Part shown: positions 46,090 to 57,681 of the stretch, one piece after another
Numbering within the stretch: the stretch's first letter is position 1
Layout: each line of letters begins with the position of its first letter
NCBI GenBank assembly: GCA_013115135.1
Contig: JABANP010000008.1
Location: forward strand, 310,001-374,000
Length of the DNA stretch: 64,000 nucleotides
DNA from: Perkinsus olseni
Taxonomy: Eukaryota > Perkinsozoa > Perkinsida > Perkinsidae
Reading direction: 5' to 3'
Position numbers and translations under genes: made by a program
Notes under the pieces: generated by a model
Database searches by the model: none
Seen by the model: the letters and a program-made list of their open reading frames with translations, nothing else
What the model was told of the DNA's origin: nothing

Positions 46090-47286
46090 AATTGCTTGTC
46101 CGTACGGACGTAAACATGGCGGCTGTCTTGTCTGTCAGCTGCGGGCCGACCGAAGAAGAAATCGTCCAGCAACCGTAAGCCACGACTCAATCTATGGGAT
46201 GACTGCGAAAACATGCCGGGAGCGAAGCCAAATGCTACCCCGGTTCAGCGAGAGTAATGCATCTCCACATTACCGTCTAACGCCGACCTCGGCATATCCT
46301 TCTTCTTGGTCGGGCTAGGTATTTCGAATCGCGCTGTCTGAAGGTGTGGAAGGAGACGGCGAAAGAAAGTGCAGTTCATGAACAGGAGCGCTCCCATGAG
46401 CTGGAACGAGAGGAGGCTGAGTGGTAGGAGAGGGTCGGCAAAGGAGGGGAAGTGTTATCATTACCGTCTCTTTAGTTTGGAGGACGAAATCACTGATCTC
46501 TTCGAGATGTTCCCCTTACTGGACTCTGCCCTCATTCAAGACATCTACCTCTGCAGCGATCGAGATTGGGATAACACGGTGGACACTCTCTTGGTAGGAG
46601 GCAGTAGGTATTTTTGTTGTTCATAGCGCTTCCATGAGGAGGAAGGCTCTGTTCTCCCTCGCCGGCTGATATCGCTGAGGGAAAGCATATGAACTCTATT
46701 TCAGAAGCTTAGCGGGGAGAGCGATGGCTTGGATGCCCGAGTGAGCAAGCCTGCGCCCAAAATGGACGATGAGAATGAGTTCCCACTTCTCGTAGGGAAG
46801 GATGATTGGCAGGTAGAACGGACTACAGATCCGTGTATTAGAGGTTGCGGCGGACATTGCGTACTGCCCTGATCCCGGATGGCGGAGTAACATCTCATCT
46901 CGCAGGTCGTACCTCGATACATACTAGACGAAGGAAGGCAGGATGCCTCGCCGTCTCCGCCGACCTCCTACCTCTCCAAGGTCAAGGCCGGCACTTCTTC
47001 GAAGGAAGGGACGACGGCTCAGTAGATGGAGCCGGCAATTCTGATACCCAGCAATGATGATGACGGCGAGAGTATTTTGTATCACTAAGTTGATCCTAAC
47101 CATTTCACCCGATCGACCGGAGGCGGTTTTGCGTTGCACAGTATACTTGAGTCACTTGCAATATCGCTGTGGAAGATTGGATGTCCCCCGATGGAAGAGC
47201 CGCGGCCCGACTCGGAGGGTGGTTATTCTTCTAGCGGGGAGGAGACGTCATCCTCAGATGAAGAGGTCGACTTGGAATGTCAATGA
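46090..47286 (+). CDS. CUE-domain protein with acidic C-terminus
   Basis: CUE domains bind ubiquitin. An upstream exon reads KVWKETAKESAVHEQERSHE and LEREEAEW, then a GTAGGA...TTTAG intron, then DEITDLFEMFPLLDSALIQD, IYLCSDRDWDNTVDTLL. This contains the M-F-P and late L-L of the CUE fold, which is about 42 residues long. The last coding stretch before the next gene reads PRPDSEGGYSSSGEETSSSD and ends at 47286, possibly as its acidic tail. Exons between 46630 and 47180 are not resolved. Confidence 0.5.
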
Positions 47287-47325
47287 GAGAGAGAAAAGAA
47301 TCATACAGAAACCCGGTAGGAAGAA

Positions 47326-49456
47326 ATGAGTAGTGCCGGGAACGAACCCACGCTCTTTGTCTCTACAGCGACTGCTCGTGAAGATGACGAGTTCTGGAGT
47401 TCCAACTTGCATGATACTTGGGAGGAGGATCCCGATGACAGCAGCATATCTTTCGACTCGGAGGATGAGGAAGATGCACAGTGGCAAGTAGTGGCCTGCG
47501 CGAGGATGGCCGTTGTGAGTACTTTCACCCTTGGGTGGCAGGACGTTGGTGAGTCCAGCATGTCCGAGTCTGTATCCGATGAGGACGAGGGTGATGAGAG
47601 TGATGCCGAGGAAAGTGATGAGAGCTTGAAGCGGAGGCGAAAACCTAACAAGTAGGTACCGAACGGCTGGCTGGGCATAGGGCGTTCGGACGTGCTGGTG
47701 GGTTCGTGAATATTCCGATGGATATGAGTCATATTATATGATCGGTCAAAAACATCGCTGTTAGGATGCCTAGGGAAGTCCGTCGCGTCTTGAGAATACA
47801 GGCATAGCTTCTTCGCGGCGAGCTAACTCAACTTCCGAAGCTTTCTGCGGTCCGATCCATACAGCTACGCCTGCGCAGGAGCGAGGCTTTCCGAGACAGT
47901 ATAGAACGACTGGAAGGGTTAAGGGACAGCCGAGGCCAATGGCATCAGGCAATAGCAGCTACCGAATAGCTGATAAGAATTCACCTGGAGTTTTGTACCG
48001 AGTTACGGTGCGTTAGTTTGGCCCCGCTCCGTCGAAAAATACGGGGCGCTTCGTATGTTGATTGAAGAAAGCGACCCTTACCTTCTCCCTCGTTGGTCGC
48101 TGTAGATGCGGTAAACAGATCTGCACGACTGGGGGATGAGGGTACGATGATGCCTCGTTGCTCCTGCATCATCATCCTCAGATATGTCGATCCCGAACTG
48201 CAGCCTAAACGAAAGAGGGTGAGGCGATCTACTCAACGAGTGAAGAAGAAGAAAAGCGAGAAGAGCGAAACAGCTACCCTGTCTCGGGAGGACAGCTCTG
48301 ATGGAGTGTACGAGGGACAACAGGCCCTCGCCTCCTCGATGAATGGGGTTGAGTACGAGTAATGCCGTGACTTTGATTTCACAATACCATTAAGCTCGGA
48401 AAACTGACGGTTATGGGGCGAACGAGTGTCCAAGCCGTGCATCGTCCAGTGTTATTCAGGCCATCACCAGCCACCACAAGAGGTGGTGTCACTACTCGAG
48501 ATACGACTCAGGCCCAAACAGTCGACTCTAGCGTTAGGGAGGCGGATCGTAAGCTTAGTCAGGAGGAGAGAAGGAGTAAACAGACGAAGAGGGTGAAAGC
48601 CAAGTGGCCGAGCTACGTAAGACCAATGCAGTAGGCAGATCGATGTTCGTAGACCTCTCACGGGAGAGCGCTGGGGCATTTTATAGGGCATGCCACAAAC
48701 CGATGTCTCACTTCGTCGTCTCGGATTGTCCGCGTTCTCGCCGCAAGTGGTGAGCCGTTATCCTAGTGTTCTCAATCATACCCAACACTGGATCTTCTCA
48801 CGTTGTCTTGAGCTCACATCTCATCATTATACAGTATTGTTAGTACTACCATCACTCAGGATGAACTCATGCAAGAGGCGCTACGTGTTGAGATATGGAA
48901 CACTAGTCAACTCACCAACTACATCGCTTACGAGAAGGAGCTGGAGCAAGTAGGGCACCATCAGAGCTCCGCCGTAAAAGCCAGGAAGAAGGCTAGAGAG
49001 ACTCAACCCTCCATCCGCTGGACCAGCAGGTGAGTGACAGTCCGTCGTCGATCACCGATCGGCATATGACTTCATTCAGCGCGGCCAAAGCGGATGGACG
49101 AGTTGTCGAGGAACTGTCCTTTCACAACGGGGCAGATATCTCTGCAGCGTTTCCCTCACCAGCCAGTCTCCCGGCAGCACAACCCGAGGTATCGAGCCGC
49201 TGGAAGTACAGGGAGCCGCTGACCAACGAAAAGTAACTGGGATGACTTCTGTTCCAGTCTTACTGCGATTGAAACTTTCCTTAAGCTCGTGCTGTACATA
49301 GTACGATTTGGTTTTGCAGCAAGTTGTCCAATTTTTCACAGGTTCGATACGATCGGTGAGTACAAGGAAATCCGGAAGATGGGCCACGAGAAGGAGCTCA
49401 CCGAGTTTCGTCGTGCCTTACAAGCTCTCGAGATTTTCTGTTCTGATGATGGTTAG
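47326..49456 (+). CDS. VPS72/YL1-like subunit of SWR1/SRCAP chromatin remodeller
   Basis: YL1 binds H2A.Z-H2B and hands it to the SWR1-type remodeller. MSSAGNEPT followed by EDDEFWSSNLHDTWEEDPDD matches the YL1 N-terminal pattern (R/S-S-x-A-G-N ... E-D-E-F-W). Then come acidic exons ending DESLKRRRKPNK, YVDPELQPKRKRVRRSTQRV, READRKLSQEERRSKQ, and ITQDELMQEALRVEIWNTSQ with LTNYIAYEKELEQ (family: L-T-Q-E-E-x-L-x-E-A-x-x-T-E-x-x-N). Next is PSIRWTSR with a GTGAGT donor. The YL1_C-like end is SRWKYREPLTNEK, joined over an intron ending TTCACAG to FDTIGEYKEIRK. Stop TAG 49454-49456. Exons 3-5 are approximate. Confidence 0.75.
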
Positions 49457-51229
49457 TTGGTCTCCTGATGTAGAGGCACTGTTACGTTGAATCCTGCACG
49501 TCAATGTATCCGCACACGAGCTGAATACTCAGTGTCGAAGGATGCCAGCAATATGCCTCGTGCACTCTATCAGTAGACAACGCTCGTAAAGAACCTGTTA
49601 GCACTGTTCTCCACGAAATATGCAGTAGCAGCAGCAGTTTGGGTGTAACATTGCGATGTCACATGTATGATGAAGGTCGAGGAATGGTCGTCCGTACATG
49701 TCTCCCCCTTTACCGATTGAATGACGGATCCTGGGCTTGTTGGGTATGACGATGCGAGTATATGACCATTGCTAATGTTGTTGTGTATCCTTATTGTTGC
49801 ATTATCGCTCGCCAAGATACTCGCATGTATATCTGAAACCGCCGGCCCCGTAGGCCGAGACGGTCGTTCTAATTAAGCCAGTTCATCCAGTCGGGGGAGG
49901 TTGCGTTGTCAACTGCGGATCTGACAGCCACTCTCCGTTCGAGAGCTTCTAGAAGGGATTGCTCGGGCCCTCAAGGCTGAATGTGGAAGTGAGAGTCTGG
50001 CGCATTCCCGAGTAACTGTTCGTCCCTCGGCTCATCTTTTTCGGTTCTCGTCATCAACGATGTATAACTCTTACGGATGCGATTTACGAGGACCTTCTTG
50101 ATCGTGAAATGCGATTCTTGATATTGAGAGATGCAAAAATGCTAAGCATCAGCGAAGAGGTGTCAGAATACGAATAAGGTGAACCGATGTACTGCTATGG
50201 CAAACTTCTGTGAAAGGCTAACCTTCAAAGTACGGCATTCAAGTGCCTCTGCCAGTAAGAATGTCAGCTCTCGGTAAGAGGGAGTCTAAGCCAGGGTATG
50301 GACTTTTCGAGTCTCGGAGATGATGCTTGTGGTCGACACACTGCGGGATGGGCTAGTGTTTCGTGGTCGTGCACAGCCCCTGCAGCTTTGGAAGTGGGCT
50401 CTACCGGGAGGCAAGCACGTTCCCTAGCTGACGATGACCTCGCTCTCAGAGCAACGTTCTTCGGCCTGATAAACAGAGCCTTTTTAATAGGCTGAACTAA
50501 TCCCCTCAGAAAGGTGCGCCGGTGCTAGTCTTACTAAGCCGTACTGTCGGCGTTGGACTTACACGAACTCACACCCACAAATAAGATGGATCCAGGATAC
50601 CCCGTGGCGGCGACACTTCGGACCAGAAGAGTGCTAGTTTCAACACTGGATAGGCGTAATGATCAATTACAATTGGGAACCAGAGTTGACACGTCTGCTC
50701 AGTGATGCGGAAGTTAGGGGTAAATGACGCTGCGTCGCCAATTCGCGATACCTCCCAACCCTATTTCTAGGAAGTGTCCCGAGGTGGGTTCTAAACATCA
50801 CATCTAGCAGGAATAGACTTCAGAATGGATGGACGTTGGAAAGACCTCGGAATGCTCTCCGAATGATAGATTTCGGCATAGTCAAGTTTGCTCCCGCTTA
50901 GTAAATAAAGAACAGGCGATTACTGCTCTCTGGGGATCGGACTCACGAACCCTCGATTCAACCCTGGGCCGCTCTGCTGGCGACCCATCCAGCCAGACCA
51001 CCTTCATCGATTCCACTCGCAGTCTACATTGTAGACCGCTGTAATGAACGCCACTCGGAATCAATTCTGGATTGTATCCAAAATATTCGAGTGCATTTCT
51101 CTGTCTGAGAATCGATTGTGGGAGTACTCCCTGCATCCCAGAATCAGCAGGATGCATGGTATAACCGATTCGGCAGAGTCTCCTGAGCAGGTCGTTTGTG
51201 GTACGTCACGTTGGTTGTCTCTGTGGCCG
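49457..51229. other. Gap without a recognised gene
   Basis: Short frames only. A plus frame at 50298-50495 and a minus frame at 51157-50882 are the longest and neither shows a motif. No tRNA or structured RNA was identified. Confidence 0.4.
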
Positions 51230-51234
51230 TCTCC

Positions 51235-52000
51235 CGGGTACCCTCTATGAATGCCCTCTTTCTCGTGTCGACACAGTAAGTCACTCACTGCAACACGGTT
51301 CTGATTGTGAGTGTTTCGTTCGAGATGGCATTGCCTTCGTGTCCTGGCCACCACTCCTTCTGTTGTGCCAACCAGTGCAGGTATTGTTAGTAAAAAGTGG
51401 CGTCACTCCAGTGGAGTGACTCCACGCATGCCGGCTGACCCACACCTTGAATCGCGATCGATTATTTCATAGATCGAGGAGATAATAGAGGATGCTGCGG
51501 GTCACATCGGCATGGAGCGTCGGACGGACCCTACCCAACTCTAGGCAGAGCGAAACCCTGCAGTACCTTCACCTGTAGCTGCAAGATACCGCCATCCCAA
51601 CACGAGGCTCATGAACATGTTCGTCGATCTACTCTACGATGCGTGCGAGGGGTATCTTTTTTGCTTCGGTATCGAAGGCCAGCTCGTCAGGAGCGGGCCT
51701 TGCACCCCGAAATGTGGTGACTGTCCTGAAAACCGCCTGGGAAAGAATCCAACTTCAAACTGTATGAGTTGGGATACACCGCGTGCAACGTTTCGTCAGT
51801 TGTCCTCATTGCTGTCCCCCTGTGCTCTCTCCAAAAATGAGCTCTCCTTCTCGTGTCAACACAGTCAGTCACACACTGCCACACCGAACCTAGTCGCAGT
51901 GCCGTGTTCGAGCCATCACTCTCTTTGTGTCCTGTGTACCGACTACTCTGGCGAACCAACTAGTGCGGATGAACTGCTAACACGTGGCGCCGTCGGTGCG
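51235..52000 (+). repeat. Diverged direct duplication, 51235-51420 and 51830-52000
   Basis: CTTTCTCGTGTCGACACAGT near 51257 and CCTTCTCGTGTCAACACAGT near 51847 begin stretches that stay alignable for about 160 bases (shared GTCACTCACTGC/GTCACACACTGC, GTGTCCTGG/GTGTCCTGT, AACCAGTGC/AACTAGTGC and GTGGCGTC/GTGGCGCC). In the plus strand both encode FSC(R/Q)HS(K/Q)S(L/H)TAT. The second copy lies in an open frame from 51611 with clustered cysteines (CTPKCGDC). Either a duplicated gene segment or an old repeat. Confidence 0.55.
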
Positions 52001-52306
52001 TGTAGGTTGGCCCACGTAATGTGACGCGATCGATTCTGGTGTAGCTGAAAACGGGCCAAGTTAGAAATCATCGAGTTCTTCTGTGAGGGGTCCACGATCC
52101 AACGTTCAGTGTTTCCAGCTTTTCGTATAGAGTTTTTCTGATAAGATTTGTCTCGAGTCCTTTTCTTGATCAATAGTACTACTGTCTTCGAGCAACTCCC
52201 ACACGGGCATACCGAAAGGTATGGAATTAGTTTGAGCACGTGAGTTATATCGTGTCCTCCCTTTCTTGCAGCATCGTTTGCAGAGCCCCATCACTCTCTC
52301 AAACAT

Positions 52307-52771
52307 GAATCTCGTCCGAGCTTTGTTAATATCTGCTCAAGCTCTGACCTTCGTGACTTCTGTCTATACCAATGATCTGCCAGCGCCTGCCCGAAACAGG
52401 TACTCCGTAGGCTCCATGTACGAGGAGCATTTTATCTTCTATGTAGACGTGTTCTCTGACGAGTGCAATGGTCATCATATGAGTATCAGCTTCGGAGTAC
52501 CTGGTCAACCGGTCTTCACTGACGGGCCGTACAGGCTGAGACGCACCCGCGACGGTTACACTGTTGAGTTCCCGAACTGGTAAAGGGGCTAGTTATTGGT
52601 ATGAGAATTTCGCTAAATTCTTCTCCGAAACAGAAGGCCATTTTCAAGAAGGAGATCTGGTCAATATCGAGTACCTCGAGCGTTTTGATACTGCGTACGT
52701 TAGGATCGCAGGGAGTCTGTACGAGATCGCCAAGGCAAATGCAACCAATGCTGATGTATGCGGCATCCTGT
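52307..52771 (+). CDS. Secreted protein
   Basis: ATG 52307 opens a signal peptide (NLVRALLISAQALTFVTSVY). The mature part reads NRYSVGSMYEEHFIFYVDVF, GHHMSISFGVPGQPVFTDGP and YRLRRTRDGYT. A second frame carries on as NFAKFFSETEGHFQEGDLVN, IEYLERFDTAYVRIAGSLYE, ending CGIL at the TGA 52769-52771. The two parts are one base out of register: either a 43-nt intron from GTTGAG to ATGAG at about 52562-52604, or a one-base insertion near 52583. A related copy lies at 44.64-44.97 kb. Confidence 0.55.
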
Positions 52772-52799
52772 GATATGACTGTTGCCCGCAGTATCGTTT

Positions 52800-52965
52800 A
52801 CAGCCTGGACAATTCTGTCATGGCCAATACTTTGAGTACTCGGTCGCGTGGTGTAATTCTCTTTTCTCATCGTTTGAGCGCATCGCTCGCATGCAGTTTC
52901 CCTGCCATTTCTGTAATGAGCGAAGGTGTCAGGATGACAGTAGTACTATTGGTTCATCAATAGGC
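52800..52965 (-). pseudogene. Minus-strand conserved fragment, copy 2
   Basis: The minus frame reads LTPSLITEMAGKLHASDALK followed by Arg and a stop, while copy 1 at 45.1 kb continues open for another 45 codons. It sits directly downstream of, and opposite to, the secreted gene, as in copy 1. Probably a truncated paralogue. Confidence 0.4.
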
Positions 52966-53389
52966 CAAACATTTCATTTTCTCAGCAGCAATATGAGGCC
53001 GCAATCGGTTTCACCGATATAAGTCATTGACAGCACATTGCCCTTTTGATTTTGCGTTTCACAAGTAGTCCGGTATGGCTCCACTCGGGAAGGGATGGGA
53101 TCAGACCCTCCACATGTCAGAGGCCGTTGGAGTATTTCCATTGGGGTTCAGGCTACAGGGAGGTACGCCTGGGTAGGTTCGTTCTAGTCAATGGCCAGTG
53201 TAACGTGAATGCCGCGTGATGAATGGGCAGGATGGAGTCGATCCACCGACAGGACTCTGTAGAATGCGAGGTGTCGATCGGCCACTAGCCCATCCCTCAT
53301 CATGATCGCCTTCCGAGATTGCAGCGCACGGGCTTAGAGGGGCTACGCCTTATATTCTGTACAAACGTAGCTTACTCAAGTCAAAGCAA

Positions 53390-55651
53390 CATCGAGATGG
53401 GGAGAAAGAAAAGGCGGACGGTAGCACCTCTTAAGGCAGTCAGAAACTAATGGTCCACAGGAAGTCAACAACACGTAGTCGATGAGCGACCTCATATTGT
53501 CGTGAACAAAAGATAATATCCTCCTCCAGTGATGAAGGTCGACGATGTCAACGCTCCAGCGGGGCTCAACTGCGTTGATAGAAAAGGTTATCAATGCCAC
53601 TCCAGTCTTTCTGAAAGTGGGGAGGCGACTCGTCTTGACCACGTAAGTGAGGGCGACGCAAGGCGCACCTTATTAACGGCTGCTGCCAAGCCACCACCGA
53701 GTTCCGCACGAGGTGTGATGGCGGCGGCACGGGGCGTGAACGATCGATTAGTATCCGATCGAAAGCCTTGAGTTGAGGGCGACAAAGGCGGAAGCTCTCG
53801 ACTGGGACTGAAAGCAAGTCACGGGTCTACAACCTCCAGCCTGGACAGGGCGGAGCCCTCCAGTAAAGTCTACGTCATCAAACCCGATAGAACTGTGGCA
53901 CAACGCGAGCTATTTCGAATAGTTGTAGAAACTCACTGATGCTGTACACAATGGAAAAACACAAACCAGTAGCAGGAACACTGCAAGGGTGGCAACAGCC
54001 CCACCAGTTACGCCAGAACCTACCTCTTCGGAGAGGCTGTACCATGGCCAAGAGGAGAACGCTCAGCAACCGGGGTCTTGGTGACACTATCAAGACCGAT
54101 AAAACTCGAGGAGAGGCTGGTGTCCCCACTGAGAGGAGTGATGGGCCTCTCCGAGGTCAATGACGTGACCCTCACCTGCTGATGCTCACTCTATCCTCAT
54201 CATCACCAGCGGCTGGGTCCGTTGCCGTTAGATTCTTAGGAACTTGGGCACTGGTCTGGCGTGATAGGCCTTCCAGTGGTAAAGAAGGTGCAGCTCGCTG
54301 TGCAGTCAGGTCGCTGGTAGTGGTAGGAACCTCCACGCTTGTTTGCCGAGTGAGTGGAGCCATGGGGGCGGCGAGGGGATCCTCAGGACCACCTCTGCTG
54401 GGAGTAACCTCTCGGCCTTGACGAAGGGCCGGGGACCGATCTGGCAGGAACGACGATGAGCCCCGTTGTGGCAGCGTGTATGAGCTTACCCTCCGAGTTC
54501 GGGTGTCGCAGCTGCGGTGGTCCGTGCCGACAAAGGCGTATTGTACGCGCTGTGTTCACGACTAAGCGGTACGGCGGCTGAGACACCACCAGCTGCCCCC
54601 CGAGGGGTGGTGCTGTACGCAGATTGGGTGGATCGTAGGACTGGCTGGTAGATGGGCGCGTATCGTCCGACACGGCTGGTATTGAGCCCAGGAGACATGC
54701 CACCAGCCGCCGCCCTCGGGCTCAGCTGATAGGCGTAAAGCGACGCTCGAGGACTGGCTTGATATCGGCGTGACGAAGTGAGCCGATCCGCATAAAGCGA
54801 CAGAGCACTCGACTGGCGATTGAGTCCACTTCCTGCGCGGGGAGTGAAATCGCCACCGGGTAGAGGTGGAGCGTGCCTGGACACGCAAGCATATCAGACC
54901 GAAAGGATGATCGTGTAGCATTTTTACCTCTGCGTTGCGGCGTCCATGGCGGTGTAGTTGGAAGCAGCGTTCAGCGCTGAAGAAGCACGAGCGTACCCTA
55001 CACAGCCGTCGTCGAAGGCAACCCCTACCTTCTATGTTTTTCCTCCGTTGTTCTTCCCTCGCTTCTCTATCCCTTCGCCGCTGCTCCAGCCTCTCTCGGC
55101 GGGCCTCATGCTCCGCCCAAGCTTTGGACTCAGCTTCAGAATCACTGGTGAAGGAATCTGACCGAGCTCAGTCCGCCAGGCCCGCAGTATTTAACTGATC
55201 TACCCCGCGGCTTGGCCGGCACAGGCACACGTTCATTATCATCATCGTCGTCTGCGCTGAGCGCCAACGAGTCTTTAGCGGTCAGAGCCACCCTCCCTGA
55301 ATGCTGTCCCTTATCGGATGGCGATGGTGATACCCGTGTAGCGGTGACAGCGGCCATTGACGGCTGCTTCTGATCAGCAACACCGCCGCCGCCCGCTGCA
55401 TGGTCGGCGGGATGACTCTCGGCCGCAGCCACTGGTTTTGCAGCCTTGGTTACAGCCCTGAATAGATGATACGGTACCCTACGTTCCGCCAGGCCCTGCT
55501 ACCCCGCCTGCTGCTGCTGTTGCTGCTTCGCCGTTGCTTTGCCCTGTGCATCCGTGGGGGTGTGATGTTTATGGTGATGGTGATGATGCTTTTCGGGGGG
55601 CTCCGGTGGTTTCGGGGGTGATGCTGGCTCACTACTGAAGCATATACCCAT
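53390..55651 (-). CDS. Putative N-myristoylated protein with His, Gln and TPRAA repeats
   Basis: ATG 55651 gives MGICFSSEPASPPKPP: Gly2 and Ser6/7 fit an N-myristoylation signal, and Cys4 a palmitoylation site, so membrane anchoring is likely. Then a His-rich run (EKHHHHHHKHH) and six Gln (about residues 42-47), a 45-nt intron, an Ala/Gly-rich part, ADDDDDNERVPVPAKPRG, and a coiled coil (AESKAWAEHEARRERLEQRR). Further exons carry repeated short motifs SPRAS, SPRAAAGG, TTPRGAAGG, TPRAAAITPRA and LTRQTSVEVP/LSRQTSAQVP. The final exon near 53600-53450 reads VDIVDLHHWRRILSFVHDNM. One gene is inferred from shared repeats; it could be two. Confidence 0.5.
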
Positions 55652-55789
55652 GTTATTATACCAACTAGACGGAGACCAGCATTCAGGGAGAGAACGGACA
55701 GTTCTTCGGGCTACTTCTCCCAACACAATACCAACGCTCATCGATGGAAACTTAGAACTCATACGAGTGACTGAGGTTTGAAGATGATG

Positions 55790-57000
55790 TTAATGAAATT
55801 GATATCCGCCGATGGCGATAGCGAGGGTCGACACGCGGTGTAGTGGACCCGGGGACTGAGTCCGCCGATGATATGCCAAAGAACTTAGACTCGCGAACGA
55901 CTCTACTGCTGCTGCTGCTGCTGCTGTTGTTGTTGTCGATAAGACTGAAAGGAACGCGCCTGTGTTGTCACGCTGAACGATGTTGAGGTAACTTACCTGA
56001 GATGACTTTAGAGTGCCGGTCTCTCCGACCAATCCCTCGTCCTTGGGTGTCGTGGACAGGTCTAGTCCGGAAGCACTCGGGCTGTAAGCACTGCTGTAGC
56101 GCCTTAAATTTAGCCGAGGTCTGGTAGCAGCAACCTCTGGGGCGGCCTCGTCGTAGAACATGCTACTCCTGTACGGTCGCAAGTCAGGCGGCTGACCAAT
56201 GGTCGAATCGGCTCGGCGGCTACCGTAGCCGTGGTTTCTGTAGAATGAGGGATCGTCATAGATCCTCGAGTATGTGCGCAGATCTGCGGCGTCACCACGA
56301 CCATGCAGGGAAGGCTGACCATCGACGTGATGCAATCGCGATGATGACGGCGTAGCACTAGACCTAGCCTGCTGCTTCTCGATATCAGAATAGAACCATG
56401 GAGGTAGATCATGTCGCCATCTATCACGTCCATACAGCATCCGTCTTCCAATAGTCTTGGCTGCTAGAGTCTCCGAAGATGAGCCCGAGGATGACGACTC
56501 TTCCGAGAGGCCCGACAACACATCGGTGCCGGTCGCGCGGCCTGGGTAACCCCTCCGCTGCAACGGAGAATCGGGCCTGGTCGCGGACGGGCCATGGTAA
56601 TGCGGGTAGGGCGAGCGCTCCCTTTCAATGTTAACATCTCTAATGCCTTGGGCTGATGATTGAACCTGACAAGCCTGCAATAATCCCTCCCCCAGTCGAC
56701 TCTGTGCTACTCTCTGTGATTGCCCGGCGTCTGACTCCTTCGTCACCAACAGCCGACCGATCATCTCGCGAATGTCTGCTGATTTAGGCAGCCAGATATG
56801 ACGTATCTAATGGCGTCCCGTACTACCTCGAATCTTCGGACCTTCTGGTCGCAGTCGACGTGTCGCAGAGCAGCTTTTGCAACAGTGTTGGACCTGAAGC
56901 CACTAATCGAGCTAGTTCCTAGCGGAGCGAAGCCTCGACCCACCAATGCGATTTCAGTGGGCCGCTTCTGGTGCGAAATTAGCCCCGCCATAGAGTTCAC
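55790..57000 (-). CDS. Ser/Tyr/Arg-rich hypothetical protein
   Basis: Exon 1 from ATG 57000 (MNSMAGLISHQKRPTEIALV, KVRRFE) joins over an intron with donor GTAGTA to a 250-codon exon: IGRLLVTKESDAGQSQRVAQ, then disordered Ser/Tyr/Arg sequence with SSSSGSSSETLAAKTIGRRM, RDRWRHDLPPWFYSDIEKQQ, YDDPSFYRNHGYGSRRAD and RRYSSAYSPSASGLDLSTTP, ending at a GTAAGT donor near 55997. The remaining open frame over a (GCT)n microsatellite (55906-55940) is probably intron. The R-Y-S-S-A-Y-S-P pattern resembles the S/TPRA repeats of the next gene. Possible cortical or cytoskeletal protein, by composition only. Confidence 0.55.
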
Positions 57001-57551
57001 CCCTTAGTCACACTCAAGGATACTGAGCGAGCAGTAAGCTACACTCCGTAGGCCACCCAACGTACTACCTTTGCCGCTGCTGGAGCCTCTCTTAGCTTTC
57101 CTTGTCGCGGCGATCGGTGCGAGGACGCGGACTATATAGTGAAGAGGCTGTCCACTCTCTACCCGATAGCGGTATTCATCAATCCTACTACTACCACTAC
57201 TACAAGTACAAATACTAACACTTCAAGCCGGCCGAGTCGATCCTAGAGACCCGCAGACCGTAAAGGGGCAAAAAATGTAGCTTTCCGAGAAAGTTGTACA
57301 TCTTCGCACAGCCTCCACCCTCACCCAAGATGGGCTCTCAGAAGTGCGCCTGTGCTTTTGGAGTCGAGGACTAAAGAACCCTCAGAAAACCTGCTATTAC
57401 TTCCGTTTAAATTTGTTGAAGATATCGTCAAAAGTTATCCCAAGATACCACTGCTCAGAAGTGAAACACATTTTACGGATGGAGTGGTATGAGTATATAC
57501 ACAGGCATGTGATAAGACGCCTTGTAAAACTGAAAATAAACCCATGATTGA
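57001..57551. other. Divergent intergenic region
   Basis: Lies between the minus-strand Ser/Tyr-rich gene and plus-strand genes. It contains an AT-rich segment (57390-57545) with a plus frame of 67 codons that has no support. It is a candidate two-way promoter region. Confidence 0.4.
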
Positions 57552-57681
57552 ACGATGGAACTCTCACCAACGGAGCTGCGCACTTTTCTGAAAGTCAAGA
57601 ATTTCGTGGCGCAGTGACGCGTCTCGGATCGATGCTCCGCTGACTTTCACAACAAGTCCCGTTCCCTTCCCGGTCACAGAG

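Noticed and set aside
55906..55940. Alanine/threonine run as part of the Ser/Tyr-rich protein
   Set aside because: It lies after a GTAAGT donor at about 55997 and is a GCT/GTT microsatellite, more likely intronic than coding.
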